Shown: piece after piece, positions 1-9,974 of the stretch
How positions within the stretch are numbered: position 1 is the stretch's first letter
How the letters are laid out: every line of letters begins with the position of its first letter
NCBI GenBank assembly: GCA_020632715.1
Contig: JACKFA010000002.1
Span: 1,044,501-1,108,500, forward strand
Length of the DNA: 64,000 nt
Direction: 5' to 3'
From: Deltaproteobacteria bacterium
GTDB lineage: Bacteria > Myxococcota_A > UBA9042 > PHBI01
Position numbers and translations under genes: made by a program
The notes under the pieces: generated by a model
What the model was told of the DNA's origin: nothing
The model's database searches: none
Seen by the model: the letters and a program-made list of their open reading frames with translations, nothing else

Positions 1-331
1 CCGGAGCCGGAGCCGGAGCGGCGGCGGCCGGAGCGGCCGGCTTCGCGGCGACGGCGCGGACCTTCTTGACCGGGCGGATCGCGGTGTCCTGCCCGTCCAT
101 GAAGCGGTTGAGGAGGTCCTTCACCGTGTCCGTCGGCGTGGCGCCGGCGTCGAGCCAGTGCTTGATGCGGTCGCGCTTGAGGGCGACGGCCGGCGGCGTG
201 TGGGCCGGATCGTAGCTCCCGACGTGCTCGAGGAAGAGGCCGTCACGACGCGCGTAGTCGTTGGCCGCCACGATGCGGTAGAACGGGTGCTTCTTGGAGC
301 CGTGACGCGCGAGGCGGAGCTTGACTGCCAT
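1..331 (-). CDS. rpsP: 30S ribosomal protein S16 (3' end cut by window edge)
   Basis: Small-subunit ribosomal protein that binds 16S rRNA during 30S assembly. The ATG at 331 opens with MAVKLRLARHGSKKHPFYRI, the family hallmark, followed by the usual residues GSYDP and DRIKHWLDAGATPTDTV. After about residue 85 the chain runs into a Lys/Ala/Pro-rich tail that is still open at base 1, so the gene continues outside the window and is longer than the common 80-90 residues. A consensus-like promoter lies about 95 bases upstream. rimM-trmD-rplS are its usual downstream partners but cannot be seen here. Identification is firm; only the C-terminus is unknown. Confidence 0.95.
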   Translation of the reverse strand, partial: MAVKLRLARHGSKKHPFYRIVAANDYARRDGLFLEHVGSYDPAHTPPAVALKRDRIKHWLDAGATPTDTVKDLLNRFMDGQDTAIRPVKKVRAVAAKPAAPAAAAPAPAP

Positions 332-424
332 GAACTGTTTCCTGCGGTGCGAACGTCGAGGACGTCGTCTAGGGCGCTGATCTCGCGCACGAAGGGGCCT
401 TGAGCCCGCCACGCGAGGGCGCGA

Positions 425-453
425 AACCTAGCGGCACGTCGCCGCACTGTCAA
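425..453 (-). promoter_or_regulatory. Sigma-70-type promoter for rpsP
   Basis: On the minus strand TTGACA (453-448), a 17-bp spacer and TAGGTT (430-425) form a near-consensus promoter. Transcription would start near 418 and give a leader of about 87 nt before the rpsP ATG, long enough for an autoregulatory leader, though none is evident. The -35 box overlaps the selA stop codon. Confidence 0.7.
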
Positions 454-1843
454 CCAGCATTCGCCGCGCCGCGTGTCCCGACCGCGCGGAGGGCCTCCCG
501 AGCGGCCTCGACGAGATCGCCGTCGCGCTCCGGCGGTACCGTCCGGAGGTGGAGCCACACGCGGTCGGCCGCGACGGTCGCCACCACGGCCGTCGCCCCG
601 AGCCGCAGCGCCCGCGACAGCGCCGACGCGTCCGCCGCCGGCGTGGCGATCGTCACCGCCCAGCCGGGGAGCCGGGCGTCGGGGTGGCTCCCCCCGCCCA
701 CGACGTCCTCGCACGGCGCGACCGCGATCTCCGCGCCGCCGATCGCGAGCGCCGCCGCCGCCCTGCGCGCCCGCGCCTCGAGCGCCGCCGCTGTGCAGTG
801 CAGCATGGCGTGCCCGGGGATCCGCTCGTAGCGCTCCTCCATATAGGCGGTGAGGCAATATTGCAGCGCACACAGGGTGAGCTTGTCGGCGCGCATCGCC
901 CGGGCGAGCGGGTGCCGCGCCATCGCGTCGATCGCGTCCGCGCGGCCGAGGGCGATCCCGGCCTGCGGGCCGCCGAGGAGCTTGTCGCCGGAGAAGCAGG
1001 CCACGTCCGCGCCGCCCGCGACGGCGTCCGCGACCGCGCCGTCGCCGGGGAGCCCGGCCGGGAGCGGCCCGAAGGTCCCGGTGCCGAGGTCGCGCAGGAA
1101 GCGGATCCCGCGCGCCGCCGCGAGCGACGCGAGCTCCCGCGGCTCCGGACGGTGCGTGAAGCCCGTGATCGCGTAGTTGCTCGGGTGGACCCGCAGGATC
1201 GCCGCCGTCTCCGGGCCGATCGCCCGCTCGTAGTCGCGCGCGTAGGTGCGGTTCGTCGTCCCGACCTCACGGAGCCGCGCGCCCGCGGCCTCCATGATCT
1301 CCGGGACGCGGAAGCTGCCGCCGATCTCGACGAGCTCCCCTCGCGCGATGAGCACCTCGCGCCCCTTCGCGTGCGCCGCGAGCATCAGCACCACGGCGGC
1401 CGCGTTGTTGTTCACCACGAGGGCGGCCTCGGCCCCGGACAGCGCCCGGAGCAGCGTCTCGGCGTGCTCCCGCCGCGAACCGCGCGTGCCCGCCTCGAGA
1501 TCGTACTCGAGGTTGCACGGCCCGAGCGCTGCCGCCACGGCCTCCGCCGGGAGCGGCGCCCGCCCGAGGTTCGTGTGCACCACGACGCCGGTCGCGTTGA
1601 GCACGGGCACGAGCGTGGGTCGCGCGGCCAGGGCGAGCCGCCGCGCGGCGTCCGCCGCGACCCGGGCAGCACGTCCGCCGCCGCGGCCCCCCCCGCCCGC
1701 AGCGCGTCGCGCGCCGCGTCGATCGCCGCCCGAGCCGCGTCCCGCCGCCGCGCCGGGGAGGCGCCGGTCGCCACCACGGCGACGTCGTCGGCGACGTCGT
1801 CGACGCGGGGTAGGAGGCGGAGCGCTGCGTGGTCGGCGGTCAT
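450..1843 (-). CDS. selA: L-seryl-tRNA(Sec) selenium transferase SelA, with an apparent -1 frameshift
   Basis: SelA is a PLP enzyme that converts Ser-tRNA(Sec) to Sec-tRNA(Sec) with selenophosphate. The N-terminal part (ATG at 1843, MTADHAALRLLPRVDD...) and the main domain (LVPVLNATGVVVHTNLGRAP onward) lie in different frames that meet at a run of eight G on the coding strand (1694-1687). One extra G restores a continuous chain of about 464 residues, the usual SelA length. The PLP-lysine motif SGDKLLGGPQAGI, the cysteine-containing CFSGDK context and the C-terminus are intact. The break may be a sequencing error, a real lesion or programmed slippage. No selB, selC or selD is in the window. 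Identity is firm; functional state is uncertain. Confidence 0.85.
1687..1694 (-). other. selA: Homopolymer frameshift site in selA (G8 on coding strand)
   Basis: Eight consecutive C on the plus strand. Upstream of it SelA reads in one frame (DALRAGG), downstream in the -1 frame (GRAARVAADAARR). Nine G would join them. Homopolymers are typical places for indel errors and also for slippage. Confidence 0.75.
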
Positions 1844-1915
1844 CGGCGCCGACGGTAGCGGGAAGGGCGCGATCCTGTCGACACCCGCGGCGCCGGCCGG
1901 CCTCCGACCGAACTC

Positions 1916-1944
1916 TTGCGAGTCGCCGGCCCAAGCGGTAGAAG
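1916..1944 (+). promoter_or_regulatory. Putative promoter of the PEP mutase gene
   Basis: TTGCGA, a 17-bp spacer and TAGAAG, ending 92 bases before the ATG at 2037. The pattern matches other promoters read in this window. Confidence 0.45.
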
Positions 1945-2036
1945 GCCGCCTCGTTCGTTCCGAGGCCGCCACCGAGAGATCGGGGCAGCGACGCCCCACC
2001 GAGCCGCGACGGCCAGCCGCTCATCGAGGTCGAGCT

Positions 2037-3650
2037 ATGAAGAAGACGACGCGTTTCAAGCAGATGCTCCAGTCGAAGGATCTCGAGTTCATCTGCGAAG
2101 CCCACAACGGCCTGTCGGCCAAGATCGTCGAGGAGGCCGGCTTCGGCGGCATCTGGGGCAGCGGTCTGTCCATCTCGGCGGCCATGGGCGTGCGCGACAA
2201 CAACGAGGCGTCGTGGACCCAGGTCCTCGAGGTCCTCGAGTTCATGGCGGACAACACCAAGGTCCCCATCCTCCTCGACGGCGACACGGGCTACGGCAAC
2301 TTCAACAACATGCGCCGCCTCGTCGCGAAGCTCGAGCAGCGCGGCGTCGCCGCGGTCTGCATCGAGGACAAGATCTTCCCGAAGACGAACTCCTTCATCA
2401 AGGGGGAGGAGCAGCCCCTCGCCGACATCGACGAGTTCGCCGGCAAGATCAAGGCGGGCAAGGACGCCCAGCGCGACGACGACTTCTGCATCGTCGCCCG
2501 CACCGAGGCGTTCATCTCGGGGTGGGGGCTCGAGGAGGCCCTCAAGCGCGCCTCGGCCTACCACGAGGCCGGCGCCGACGCGATCCTCTGCCACTCGAAG
2601 CTCTCCACGCCGGACGACATCACCGACTTCATGAAGGAGTGGGGTGATCGCTGCCCGGTCGTCATCGTCCCGACGATGTACTGGCAGACGCCGACCCAGC
2701 TCTACCGCGACCACGGCATCTCCATGGTCATCTGGGCGAACCACATGCTCCGCACGAGCATCCGCGCGATGCAGGACATGGCGCGGCACCTCGTCGAGCA
2801 CCAGTCGCTCGCGGCCGTCGAGAAGTCGCTCCCGACGGTGAAGGAGATCTTCCGCCTCCAGGGCATGGCCGAGTACGAGCGCTGGGAGGACCAGTACCTC
2901 CCGAAGAAGAAGGGCGGCCGCGCCATCATCCTCGCCGCCTCGAAGGGCTCGAACTTCGGCAACCTCACCGACGAGCGCCCGAAGGCGATGCTCGAGGTCG
3001 AGGGGCGCCCGGTCATCGCGTCGAGCGTCAAGACCCTGCGCGAGGCGGGGGTCAAGGACATCACCATCGTCACCGGCTACAAGCCGGAGGCGTTCACCCT
3101 CGGCACCGTGAACTACGTTCACAACGCCGACTGGCAGGCCACGAGCGAGATCGGCTCGCTCCTCGCCGCGCGCGACAAGATCAAGGGCGACGGGCACCTC
3201 GTCGTGGCCTACGGCGACGTCGTGGCGCGCCCCTTCGTGATGGACAACCTCGTCCGCTCGGAGGCGCCGATGACGGTCGTCGTCGACTACAAGCACCCGG
3301 CCAAGAAGACCCGCAAGTCGGTCGACTGGGCGATGGTCTCGCCGGAGCGCGTCGAGGGCATCAAGGAGATCGACTACCACCTCACCAAGATCGACGACAC
3401 GATCGAGGCGGAGCGGGCGTCGGGCGAGTGGATCGGCCTCCTCGGGCTCAACGAGCACGGCATCGACGTGCTCCTCGCGACCATCGCGGAGCTCGAGGGC
3501 AAGGGCGTCGCCATCGCGAGCTGGACGCTGCCGCAGCTCCTGAGCCACATCGCGGAGACCGGGAAGGCGACCATCGCCGTCCAGTACATCCACGACAACT
3601 GGCTCGACGTCGACGATCTGAAGGACCTCTCGGACCTCTACCGCTTCTAG
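2037..3650 (+). CDS. pepM: Phosphoenolpyruvate mutase fused to a C-terminal nucleotidyltransferase domain
   Basis: PEP mutase rearranges phosphoenolpyruvate to phosphonopyruvate, the committed step to C-P bond natural products and phosphonate-decorated lipids or glycans. Residues 1-290 form the isocitrate-lyase-like barrel with LLDGDTGYGN (79-88) and the mutase loop EDKIFPKTNSF (110-120), which separates mutases from hydrolases. Residues about 296-537 are a MobA/GlmU-like nucleotidyltransferase (AIILAASKGSNF, DERPKAML, VAYGDVVARPF), comparable to phosphonate cytidylyltransferase modules such as those in Fom1 or PntC; here the domain is C-terminal and the loop reads LAASKGSN rather than LAAGxGxR. 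No phosphonopyruvate decarboxylase or aminotransferase is adjacent. The ATG at 2037 directly precedes the conserved barrel. Domain calls are firm; the end product is unknown. Confidence 0.9.
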   Translation: MKKTTRFKQMLQSKDLEFICEAHNGLSAKIVEEAGFGGIWGSGLSISAAMGVRDNNEASWTQVLEVLEFMADNTKVPILLDGDTGYGNFNNMRRLVAKLEQRGVAAVCIEDKIFPKTNSFIKGEEQPLADIDEFAGKIKAGKDAQRDDDFCIVARTEAFISGWGLEEALKRASAYHEAGADAILCHSKLSTPDDITDFMKEWGDRCPVVIVPTMYWQTPTQLYRDHGISMVIWANHMLRTSIRAMQDMARHLVEHQSLAAVEKSLPTVKEIFRLQGMAEYERWEDQYLPKKKGGRAIILAASKGSNFGNLTDERPKAMLEVEGRPVIASSVKTLREAGVKDITIVTGYKPEAFTLGTVNYVHNADWQATSEIGSLLAARDKIKGDGHLVVAYGDVVARPFVMDNLVRSEAPMTVVVDYKHPAKKTRKSVDWAMVSPERVEGIKEIDYHLTKIDDTIEAERASGEWIGLLGLNEHGIDVLLATIAELEGKGVAIASWTLPQLLSHIAETGKATIAVQYIHDNWLDVDDLKDLSDLYRF

Positions 3651-3717
3651 CCTCGCGAGAGGGCTTGCCCCGGCGTCGCCTCGTCGCGGCCGCCGGGGTC
3701 GCCCCACCGCCGACACC

Positions 3718-4707
3718 GTGCCCGCCGCCACCGACGACCCCGGAACGATCACGCTCGTCGTCGCCCCAGACGACGCCGGCGAGCGCCTCGATCGCTTCGT
3801 CGCCGGGCGCCTCGCGGACACGAGCCGGAGCCAGGTGCAGCGCGCCCTCGAGGAGGGGCGCGTGACCGTGAACGGCGCCGTGCCCTCGAAGGCCGGCGCC
3901 ACGCTCTCGGTCGGCGACGTCGTCTCGTACGTCGTCGCGGGGGCGAGGCCCGCGGGGCCCCACGCGGCCGAGGCCATCCCGCTCTCGGTCGTCTACGCGG
4001 ACGCCCACGTCGTGGTCGTCGACAAGCCGGCCGGGCTCGTCGTGCACCCGGCGCCGGGGCACGCCTCGGGGACCCTCGTGAACGCCCTCCGCTGGCACTT
4101 CGAGCGGCTCGGCGAGGGCGGCGGCGCCGAGCGCCCTGGGATCGTGCACCGCATCGACAAGGACACGACCGGGCTCCTCGTCGTCGCGCGCACCGAGCGC
4201 GCCCTCGAGCGGCTGCAGGCGCAGTTCGCCGCGCGCACGACGCACCGGCGCTACCGCGCGGTGGCCTTCGGGCCGAAGCTCGACGACGAGGGCACGATCG
4301 CCACCCTCTACGGGCGCCACCCGCGCGATCGCAAGCGCTTCACCTCGAAGACCGACCGCGGGCGCAACGCCGTCACGCACTGGGCGGTCCGTCACCGCGG
4401 CGAGGCGCTCGTCCTGCTCGAGCTCCGCCTCGAGACCGGGCGCACGCACCAGATCCGCGTGCACCTCGCCGACCGCGGCCACCCGATCGTCGCCGATCCC
4501 ATCTACGGGAAGCCCGTGCCGCGCGCGAGCGGCGCCGGCGCGATGGCCCGCGAGCTCGCCGCCGCGCGCCGGATGCCGCGCCTCGCGCTCCACGCAGCGG
4601 AGCTCGGCTTCGATCACCCCGAGACCGGCGAGCGCCTCGTCTTCACGGCGCCGGATCCGCCTGATCTCGCGGCGCTCGTCGAAGCGCTCATGGGATCGGA
4701 CGAATGA
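3718..4707 (+). CDS. rluD: RluA/RluD-family 23S rRNA pseudouridine synthase
   Basis: 329 residues with a GTG start 67 bases after the PEP mutase stop. An N-terminal S4 RNA-binding domain (ERLDRFVAGRLADTSRSQVQ, VTVNG) is followed by the catalytic domain with VHRIDKDTTGLLVVA; the Asp in HRID (about residue 147) is the nucleophile. RTHQIRVHLA, DPIYG and the terminal ETGERLVFTAP are also typical. The S4 domain and length fit RluD, which modifies helix 69 of 23S rRNA; RluC-like specificity cannot be excluded. Its product acts in the cytoplasm on large-subunit assembly. Confidence 0.88.
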   Translation: MPAATDDPGTITLVVAPDDAGERLDRFVAGRLADTSRSQVQRALEEGRVTVNGAVPSKAGATLSVGDVVSYVVAGARPAGPHAAEAIPLSVVYADAHVVVVDKPAGLVVHPAPGHASGTLVNALRWHFERLGEGGGAERPGIVHRIDKDTTGLLVVARTERALERLQAQFAARTTHRRYRAVAFGPKLDDEGTIATLYGRHPRDRKRFTSKTDRGRNAVTHWAVRHRGEALVLLELRLETGRTHQIRVHLADRGHPIVADPIYGKPVPRASGAGAMARELAAARRMPRLALHAAELGFDHPETGERLVFTAPDPPDLAALVEALMGSDE

Positions 4708-4843
4708 CCCGATGAGCCCCTGACGCGGCCACGACGGCGCGAAAACCTTGCGCCGGCGAGCGTTCGGCGCAACATCGTGGGGCGACTCGACGCAAGGCGC
4801 TGGCCCTCTCCAGCTGAGCGGCCGGCGAGACGGGAGACGGAAC

Positions 4844-5035
4844 GTGGTCGATCTGCGCGACGGCCTGATGCACCAGGTCGGGATGTCGAAGGAGAAGGCG
4901 GAGGAGGTGCTGAGCTTCCTCGCGCGCAACCCGGGCGAGGTGAACCGGTTCCTCGCGAAGGCGGACGACGGCGATCGCGCGGCGTCCCTGACCGGCCGCG
5001 CCGGCGACGCGAAGGGCGGCGGCGCCTCCGCGTAG
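4844..5035 (+). CDS. Small conserved-looking hypothetical protein (63 aa)
   Basis: A short frame opening at GTG 4844 (VVDLRDGLMHQVGM), preceded by a GGGAGACGG ribosome-binding site. The chain is mostly helical (MSKEKAEEVLSFLARNPGEVNRFL) with a flexible Gly/Ala tail. I recognise no family. It could be a small helical regulator or adaptor, but nothing proves a role. A longer frame from 4748 exists, but its first 32 residues are Arg-rich and look like shadow coding. Confidence 0.5.
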   Translation: MVDLRDGLMHQVGMSKEKAEEVLSFLARNPGEVNRFLAKADDGDRAASLTGRAGDAKGGGASA

Positions 5036-5088
5036 CCGAGGCGACCTCTGGCGCCCCCGGACGCGCCGACCTCGGCTATGCTCGGCGC

Positions 5089-5637
5089 GTGGAACACGAC
5101 GCCCCCATCCGCGTCGCCGCCCCCGGCGACGCCCCCGGCCTCGCGCGGGCGCACGTCACGAGCTGGCGGATGGCCTACCGCGGCGTCCTGCCCGCCGCCT
5201 ACCTGGCGCGCCTCTCGGTGACGCAGCTCGACGCCTGGTGGCGTCAGGTCGTCGTCGGCGCCGCGCGCCGCGGGGATCGCGTGCACGTCGCGGGCGGCGG
5301 CGAGGACGTCACCGCGTTCTCCTACTTCGGCGGCGCCCGCGGGGGCGGCGCGCGAGGCGGGGAGGGCGAGATCTACATGCTCTACGTCCACCCGCTCGCG
5401 ACGGGGCTCGGCCTCGGGAGCCGCCTCATGGAGGCCGCCCTCGACGACCTCGCCGCGCGCGGGCTCGAGAGCTGCGTCGTGGGCGTCCTCGAGGCGAACA
5501 CCCGCGCCCGCGCCTTCTACGCGCGCTGGGGGTTCGCGCCCGACGGGGGGACGCGCGTCGACCGCCTCGGCGGCGGGCGCCACGTCGTCCTGCGCTATCG
5601 CCGCGCGCTCGGCGCGGAGGCCGCGCGGCGCCGGTGA
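5089..5637 (+). CDS. GNAT-family N-acetyltransferase
   Basis: 182 residues from GTG 5089. The acetyl-CoA binding core is clear: IYMLYVHPLATGLGLGSRLM is motif A with the Q/RxxGxG/A-type loop (here TGLGLGS), followed by CVVGVLEANTRARAFYARWGF, motif B. The N-terminus (IRVAAPGDAPGLARAHVTSW) matches the first GNAT strand-helix. Substrate cannot be told; close relatives acetylate amino groups of small molecules or proteins. A TATGCT hexamer lies seven bases upstream of the start, so the message may be nearly leaderless. Gly/Ala-rich insertion GGARGGGARGGEG before motif A is probably a loop. Confidence 0.85.
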   Translation: MEHDAPIRVAAPGDAPGLARAHVTSWRMAYRGVLPAAYLARLSVTQLDAWWRQVVVGAARRGDRVHVAGGGEDVTAFSYFGGARGGGARGGEGEIYMLYVHPLATGLGLGSRLMEAALDDLAARGLESCVVGVLEANTRARAFYARWGFAPDGGTRVDRLGGGRHVVLRYRRALGAEAARRR

Positions 5638-5649
5638 CGCCGCGCCGCG

Positions 5650-6495
5650 TCAGGGCGCGAGGCGCGCGTTGTCGATGAGGCGCACCCCGTCGAAGAAGGC
5701 CGCCACCGCGAGGATCGAGGGCGCGACGAGCTCGGCGGCCGGCGACAGCGTCTCCTCGTCGACGAGCTCGACGTAGTCGACGCGCCCGCCCGCGGCCTCG
5801 ATCATCGCGCGCACCGCGCCCTCGAGCGCCCGCCCATCGCGCTCGCCCGCCGACACCGCAGCGCGCGCCTCGCCGAGCGCGCGCGAGATCGCCACCGCTC
5901 GCGCCCGCGCGTCGGCTCCGAGGCGGCTGTTCCGGCTCGACATCGCGAGCCCGTCCGCCTCGCGCACGATGGGGCCGGGCACGATCGCGATCCCGAAGTC
6001 GAGGTCGCGCACCATGCGCTCGATCACGCGCCGCTGCTGGAAGTCCTTGTCGCCGAACACGGCGACGTCGGGCGCGACGAGGTGGAAGAGCTTCGCGACG
6101 ACCGTCGTCACCCCGCGGAAGTGCCCCGGCCGTGTTGCACCGCACAATTCCTTCGTCAGCTCGTCCACGTCGACCCAGGTCGTGTGCGCCTCCTCGCCGT
6201 ACGGATACAGGTTCGCAGGTGCGAAGAGCGCGTCCACGCCGGCGCCCTCGAGCAGCGCCGCGTCGGCCTCGAGCGTCCGCGGGTAGGCCGCGAGGTCGTC
6301 CTTCCGGTCGAACTGGGTCGGGTTCACGTAGATCGACGCGACGACCACGTCCGCGTGCTCGCGCGCGAGCGCGACCAGGCTCAGGTGCCCCGCGTGGAGG
6401 TTCCCCATGGTCGGCACGAAGCCGACCCGCTTCCCCTCGGCGCGTCGCGCGCGCGTCCAGCGCCGAATCGCCTCGCCCTCGGTCAGGCGCTCCAT
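5650..6495 (-). CDS. panC: Pantothenate synthetase PanC
   Basis: 281 residues, normal length. Condenses pantoate with beta-alanine using ATP, the last step of pantothenate (vitamin B5) synthesis. VPTMGNLHAGHLSLVALARE holds the HIGH-like nucleotide-binding motif, IYVNPTQF and VFGDKDFQQ line the active site, and SSRNSRL resembles the KMSKS-like segment. It lies 31 bases downstream of panB on the same strand, so panBC is one transcription unit. No panD or panE is seen nearby. Confidence 0.96.
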   Translation of the reverse strand: MERLTEGEAIRRWTRARRAEGKRVGFVPTMGNLHAGHLSLVALAREHADVVVASIYVNPTQFDRKDDLAAYPRTLEADAALLEGAGVDALFAPANLYPYGEEAHTTWVDVDELTKELCGATRPGHFRGVTTVVAKLFHLVAPDVAVFGDKDFQQRRVIERMVRDLDFGIAIVPGPIVREADGLAMSSRNSRLGADARARAVAISRALGEARAAVSAGERDGRALEGAVRAMIEAAGGRVDYVELVDEETLSPAAELVAPSILAVAAFFDGVRLIDNARLAP

Positions 6496-6526
6496 GTCGC
6501 CTCCTCGCGGCGCGTGGCGCGCCGGC

Positions 6527-7330
6527 TCAGGTGTAGCTGTGCTCGGGGCCCGGGAACGTGCGCTCCTTGACCTCGCTCACGTAGGCGCGCACGGCCTCGC
6601 GCGTCGCCTCGCCGAGGTTCGCGTAGCGCTTGACGAACTTCGCCACGAACGTGTCGAAGAGCCCGAGCATGTCGTAGCAGACGAGCACCTGACCGTCGCA
6701 CTCGACGCCGGCGCCGATGCCGATGGTCGGGATCGACACGGCCTCGGTGACCGACTTCGCGAGCCCGGCCGGGATCGTCTCGAGCACGATCGCGAAGGCG
6801 CCGGCGTCCTCGATGCGGCGCGCGTCCTCGATGAGGCGCGTCGCCTGCGCCGCCTCGCGCCCCTGCACCTTGAAGCCGCCGAGGGCGTTCACCGACTGCG
6901 GCGTGAGCCCGATGTGCCCGACGACCGGGATCCCCGCCTCGACGATGCGCTGCACCGCTGGCGCCGAGCGCTGCCCGCCCTCGAGCTTCACCGCCTGGCA
7001 GAGCCCCTCGGCGAGGAGTCGCCCCGCGTTCTCGAGCGCCTTCTCGACGGACACCTGGTACGACATGAAGGGCAGGTCGCAGACGACCAGCGCCCGGCTC
7101 GAGCCGCGAACGACCGCCTGGCAGTGGTAGACCATGTGGTCCATCGTGACCGGCAGCGTCGACGTGTGGCCCTGGACGACCATGCCGACCGTGTCGCCGA
7201 CGAGCAGCATGTCCGTCCCGGCGTCGTCGAAGAGCCGCGCGAAGGTGGCGTCGTACGCCGTCACCATCGCGACCCGCTCGCCGCTTTCCTTCATCCGCCG
7301 GATGGACGAGACCGTCAGTCGCTCCGCCAT
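6527..7330 (-). CDS. panB: 3-methyl-2-oxobutanoate hydroxymethyltransferase PanB
   Basis: 267 residues. Adds a hydroxymethyl group from methylene-tetrahydrofolate to 2-oxoisovalerate, giving ketopantoate. MVTAYDATFARLFDDAG, LVGDTVGMVVQGH, VGHIGLTPQSVNALGG and IGIGAG are hallmark motifs, including the metal-binding Asp/Glu residues. GGAGAGAG lies just before the ATG. It is the first gene of panBC; the region upstream (7331-7460) separates it from a lipoprotein gene on the same strand. Confidence 0.96.
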   Translation of the reverse strand: MAERLTVSSIRRMKESGERVAMVTAYDATFARLFDDAGTDMLLVGDTVGMVVQGHTSTLPVTMDHMVYHCQAVVRGSSRALVVCDLPFMSYQVSVEKALENAGRLLAEGLCQAVKLEGGQRSAPAVQRIVEAGIPVVGHIGLTPQSVNALGGFKVQGREAAQATRLIEDARRIEDAGAFAIVLETIPAGLAKSVTEAVSIPTIGIGAGVECDGQVLVCYDMLGLFDTFVAKFVKRYANLGEATREAVRAYVSEVKERTFPGPEHSYT

Positions 7331-7460
7331 GCCCTCTCTCCGTAGGTTCCGCGCGCAGAGAAACCCTCATCCGCGCGGACTCTGCAAGCTCAAACTGGAG
7401 AGTGTGTATGCGCGGCGGTGGCGGCTCGTCCAGGGTCCGGCCCGAAGCGATCCGCTCCCG

Positions 7461-8090
7461 TCAGCGATCCACGCAGACGGCGAAGGCGTAGCTCTCGCAG
7501 GTGCACTCGGTGTCGGCCGACGTGCACTCGCCGCCCTGGGCGTCGACGCAGCCGACGCCGGAGTAGACGGGCTTGCACTCGGCGCGCGCGAGGCACTCGG
7601 CCTCGGCGCCGATCTCGGCGCAGGTCGGCGGCCGGCAGGCGCCGCTCTCGGCGTCGCACACCTCGCCCGCGGCGCAGTCGGCGGCGTCCTGGCAGGGGCA
7701 TACCCCGCCGTCGCACGCGTGGCAGAGCGCGTCGTCGCCGCACAGGTAGCCGGTGACGCAGCGCCCGTCGGAGTCGCAGGGATCGAGGGGCGGCGCCGTG
7801 TCGGCGGGCTCGCTCGTGTCGTCGGCGACGCTCGCGTCGTCCTCGCTGTGGTCGACGGGCGGCGGGCGCGTCCCGGCGTCGTCGCTCGAGAAGGCGTCGG
7901 CGCCGCCGCTGACGGCGTCGTGGGACTGCATGCAGCCTCCTCCGCCGCCGCCGTGGCCGTGGTGGTCATCGTGGCGCCCCCGGCCGCCGTCGCCCTGGTC
8001 GCCGTGGCCGAAGAGGCCATCGCAGGCGGTGAGCGGGGCGAGCACGAGCGCGAAGGCGAACGCGAGCGAGGAGACGCGGAGGGCTGACAT
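7461..8090 (-). CDS. Cysteine-rich lipoprotein, function unknown
   Basis: 209 residues with a signal peptide and lipobox (VLAPLTAC, Cys23). After the lipidated Cys comes a Gly/His/Asp-rich stretch (GRGRHDDHHGHGGGGGGC), an Asp/Ser/Pro linker, and a C-terminal region with about 18 cysteines arranged like short disulfide knots (CDSDGRCVTGYLCGDDALC, CACDGGVCPCQDAADC). This layout is typical of surface lipoproteins in myxobacteria. The His/Gly stretch could bind metal. It is divergent from the thiolase gene. Predicted outer-membrane or surface protein; no enzyme motif is seen. Confidence 0.8.
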   Translation of the reverse strand: MSALRVSSLAFAFALVLAPLTACDGLFGHGDQGDGGRGRHDDHHGHGGGGGGCMQSHDAVSGGADAFSSDDAGTRPPPVDHSEDDASVADDTSEPADTAPPLDPCDSDGRCVTGYLCGDDALCHACDGGVCPCQDAADCAAGEVCDAESGACRPPTCAEIGAEAECLARAECKPVYSGVGCVDAQGGECTSADTECTCESYAFAVCVDR

Positions 8091-8272
8091 CGGAGCTCCG
8101 GAGGGGAAGGGAGGGTGCGGCGATGATCCCGATCCTCGCCGGCTCGTCTCAAGGCGCTTCGTGTATCTCTTCGTCCCTGCGACGGCGCGGTGCCGCGACC
8201 GCCGCCCGCGTCTTTTGCGCCGAAACTTGCTATGACCCCCGGAGATCCGCTCCCCGTGCCGATGAGGAACCC

Positions 8273-9481
<1,209 letters not shown>

Positions 9482-9546
9482 GCGAGGCCCCACCCGCCGC
9501 GGACGACGCCCCGGTGACGCGCGCCGCCTGCGGCCGCACCTCCTGC

Positions 9547-9575
9547 TTGACTGCCCCCGGGGCCGCTGCTAAGTC
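9547..9575 (+). promoter_or_regulatory. Promoter of rpsT
   Basis: TTGACT, a 17-bp spacer, TAAGTC. Transcription would begin near 9583, giving a leader of about 58 nt before the rpsT ATG. S20 is autoregulated at translation in E. coli, so a leader is expected. Confidence 0.65.
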
Positions 9576-9640
9576 CCACGCCCCACAACGAGGCTGCGCC
9601 GTCGGTTCGGCGCAGCTGACCTCCCAACGGAGTGTATCCC

Positions 9641-9904
9641 ATGGCGAATCACGCCCAGGCGCTCAAGCGCCACCGTCAGTCCGAGAAGCGCCGCGCGGCG
9701 AACAACTTCTTCAAGGCCACGATGCGCACGAGCCTCAAGAAGGCCCGCGCCGCCCTCGCCACGAAGGACGCCTCGGCGGCGGCCCCGCTCGTCCGCGACA
9801 CCTGCGCCTACGTCGATCACATCGCCGGCAAGGGCGTCATCCCGAAGGCCCGCGCGAGCCGGCTCAAGAGCCGCCTCATGGGCCAGCTCGCGGCCCTCGG
9901 CTGA
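9641..9904 (+). CDS. rpsT: 30S ribosomal protein S20
   Basis: 87 residues starting MANHAQALKRHRQSEKRRAA, highly basic and alpha-helical, with the family's TMRTSLKKAR and AAPLVRDTCAYVDHIAGKG segments. The ATG at 9641 gives the standard N-terminus; an in-frame upstream ATG (9632) would add only MYP and is unlikely. Monocistronic: a promoter lies upstream and two strong hairpins follow. Binds 16S rRNA in the 30S subunit. Confidence 0.95.
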   Translation: MANHAQALKRHRQSEKRRAANNFFKATMRTSLKKARAALATKDASAAAPLVRDTCAYVDHIAGKGVIPKARASRLKSRLMGQLAALG

Positions 9905-9928
9905 ACGCGAGAGGGTCCGACGCCCTGT

Positions 9929-9949
9929 CGCCCGGCGCCACGCCGGGCG
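9929..9949 (+). terminator. GC hairpin downstream of rpsT (first)
   Basis: Arms CGCCCGGC and GCCGGGCG pair perfectly around a 5-nt loop, 25 bases after the rpsT stop. No T-run follows, as is usual in very GC-rich genomes. Confidence 0.5.
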
Positions 9950-9974
9950 AGCGCGGCGACCCGGCCCCGCGACC

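Noticed and set aside
450..3977. A continuous minus-strand frame of 1175 codons opposite the PEP mutase gene
   Set aside because: Only its C-terminal part is SelA. The rest is opposite the well-conserved PEP mutase and consists of Arg/Asp/Val-rich sequence, the normal result of very high GC content.
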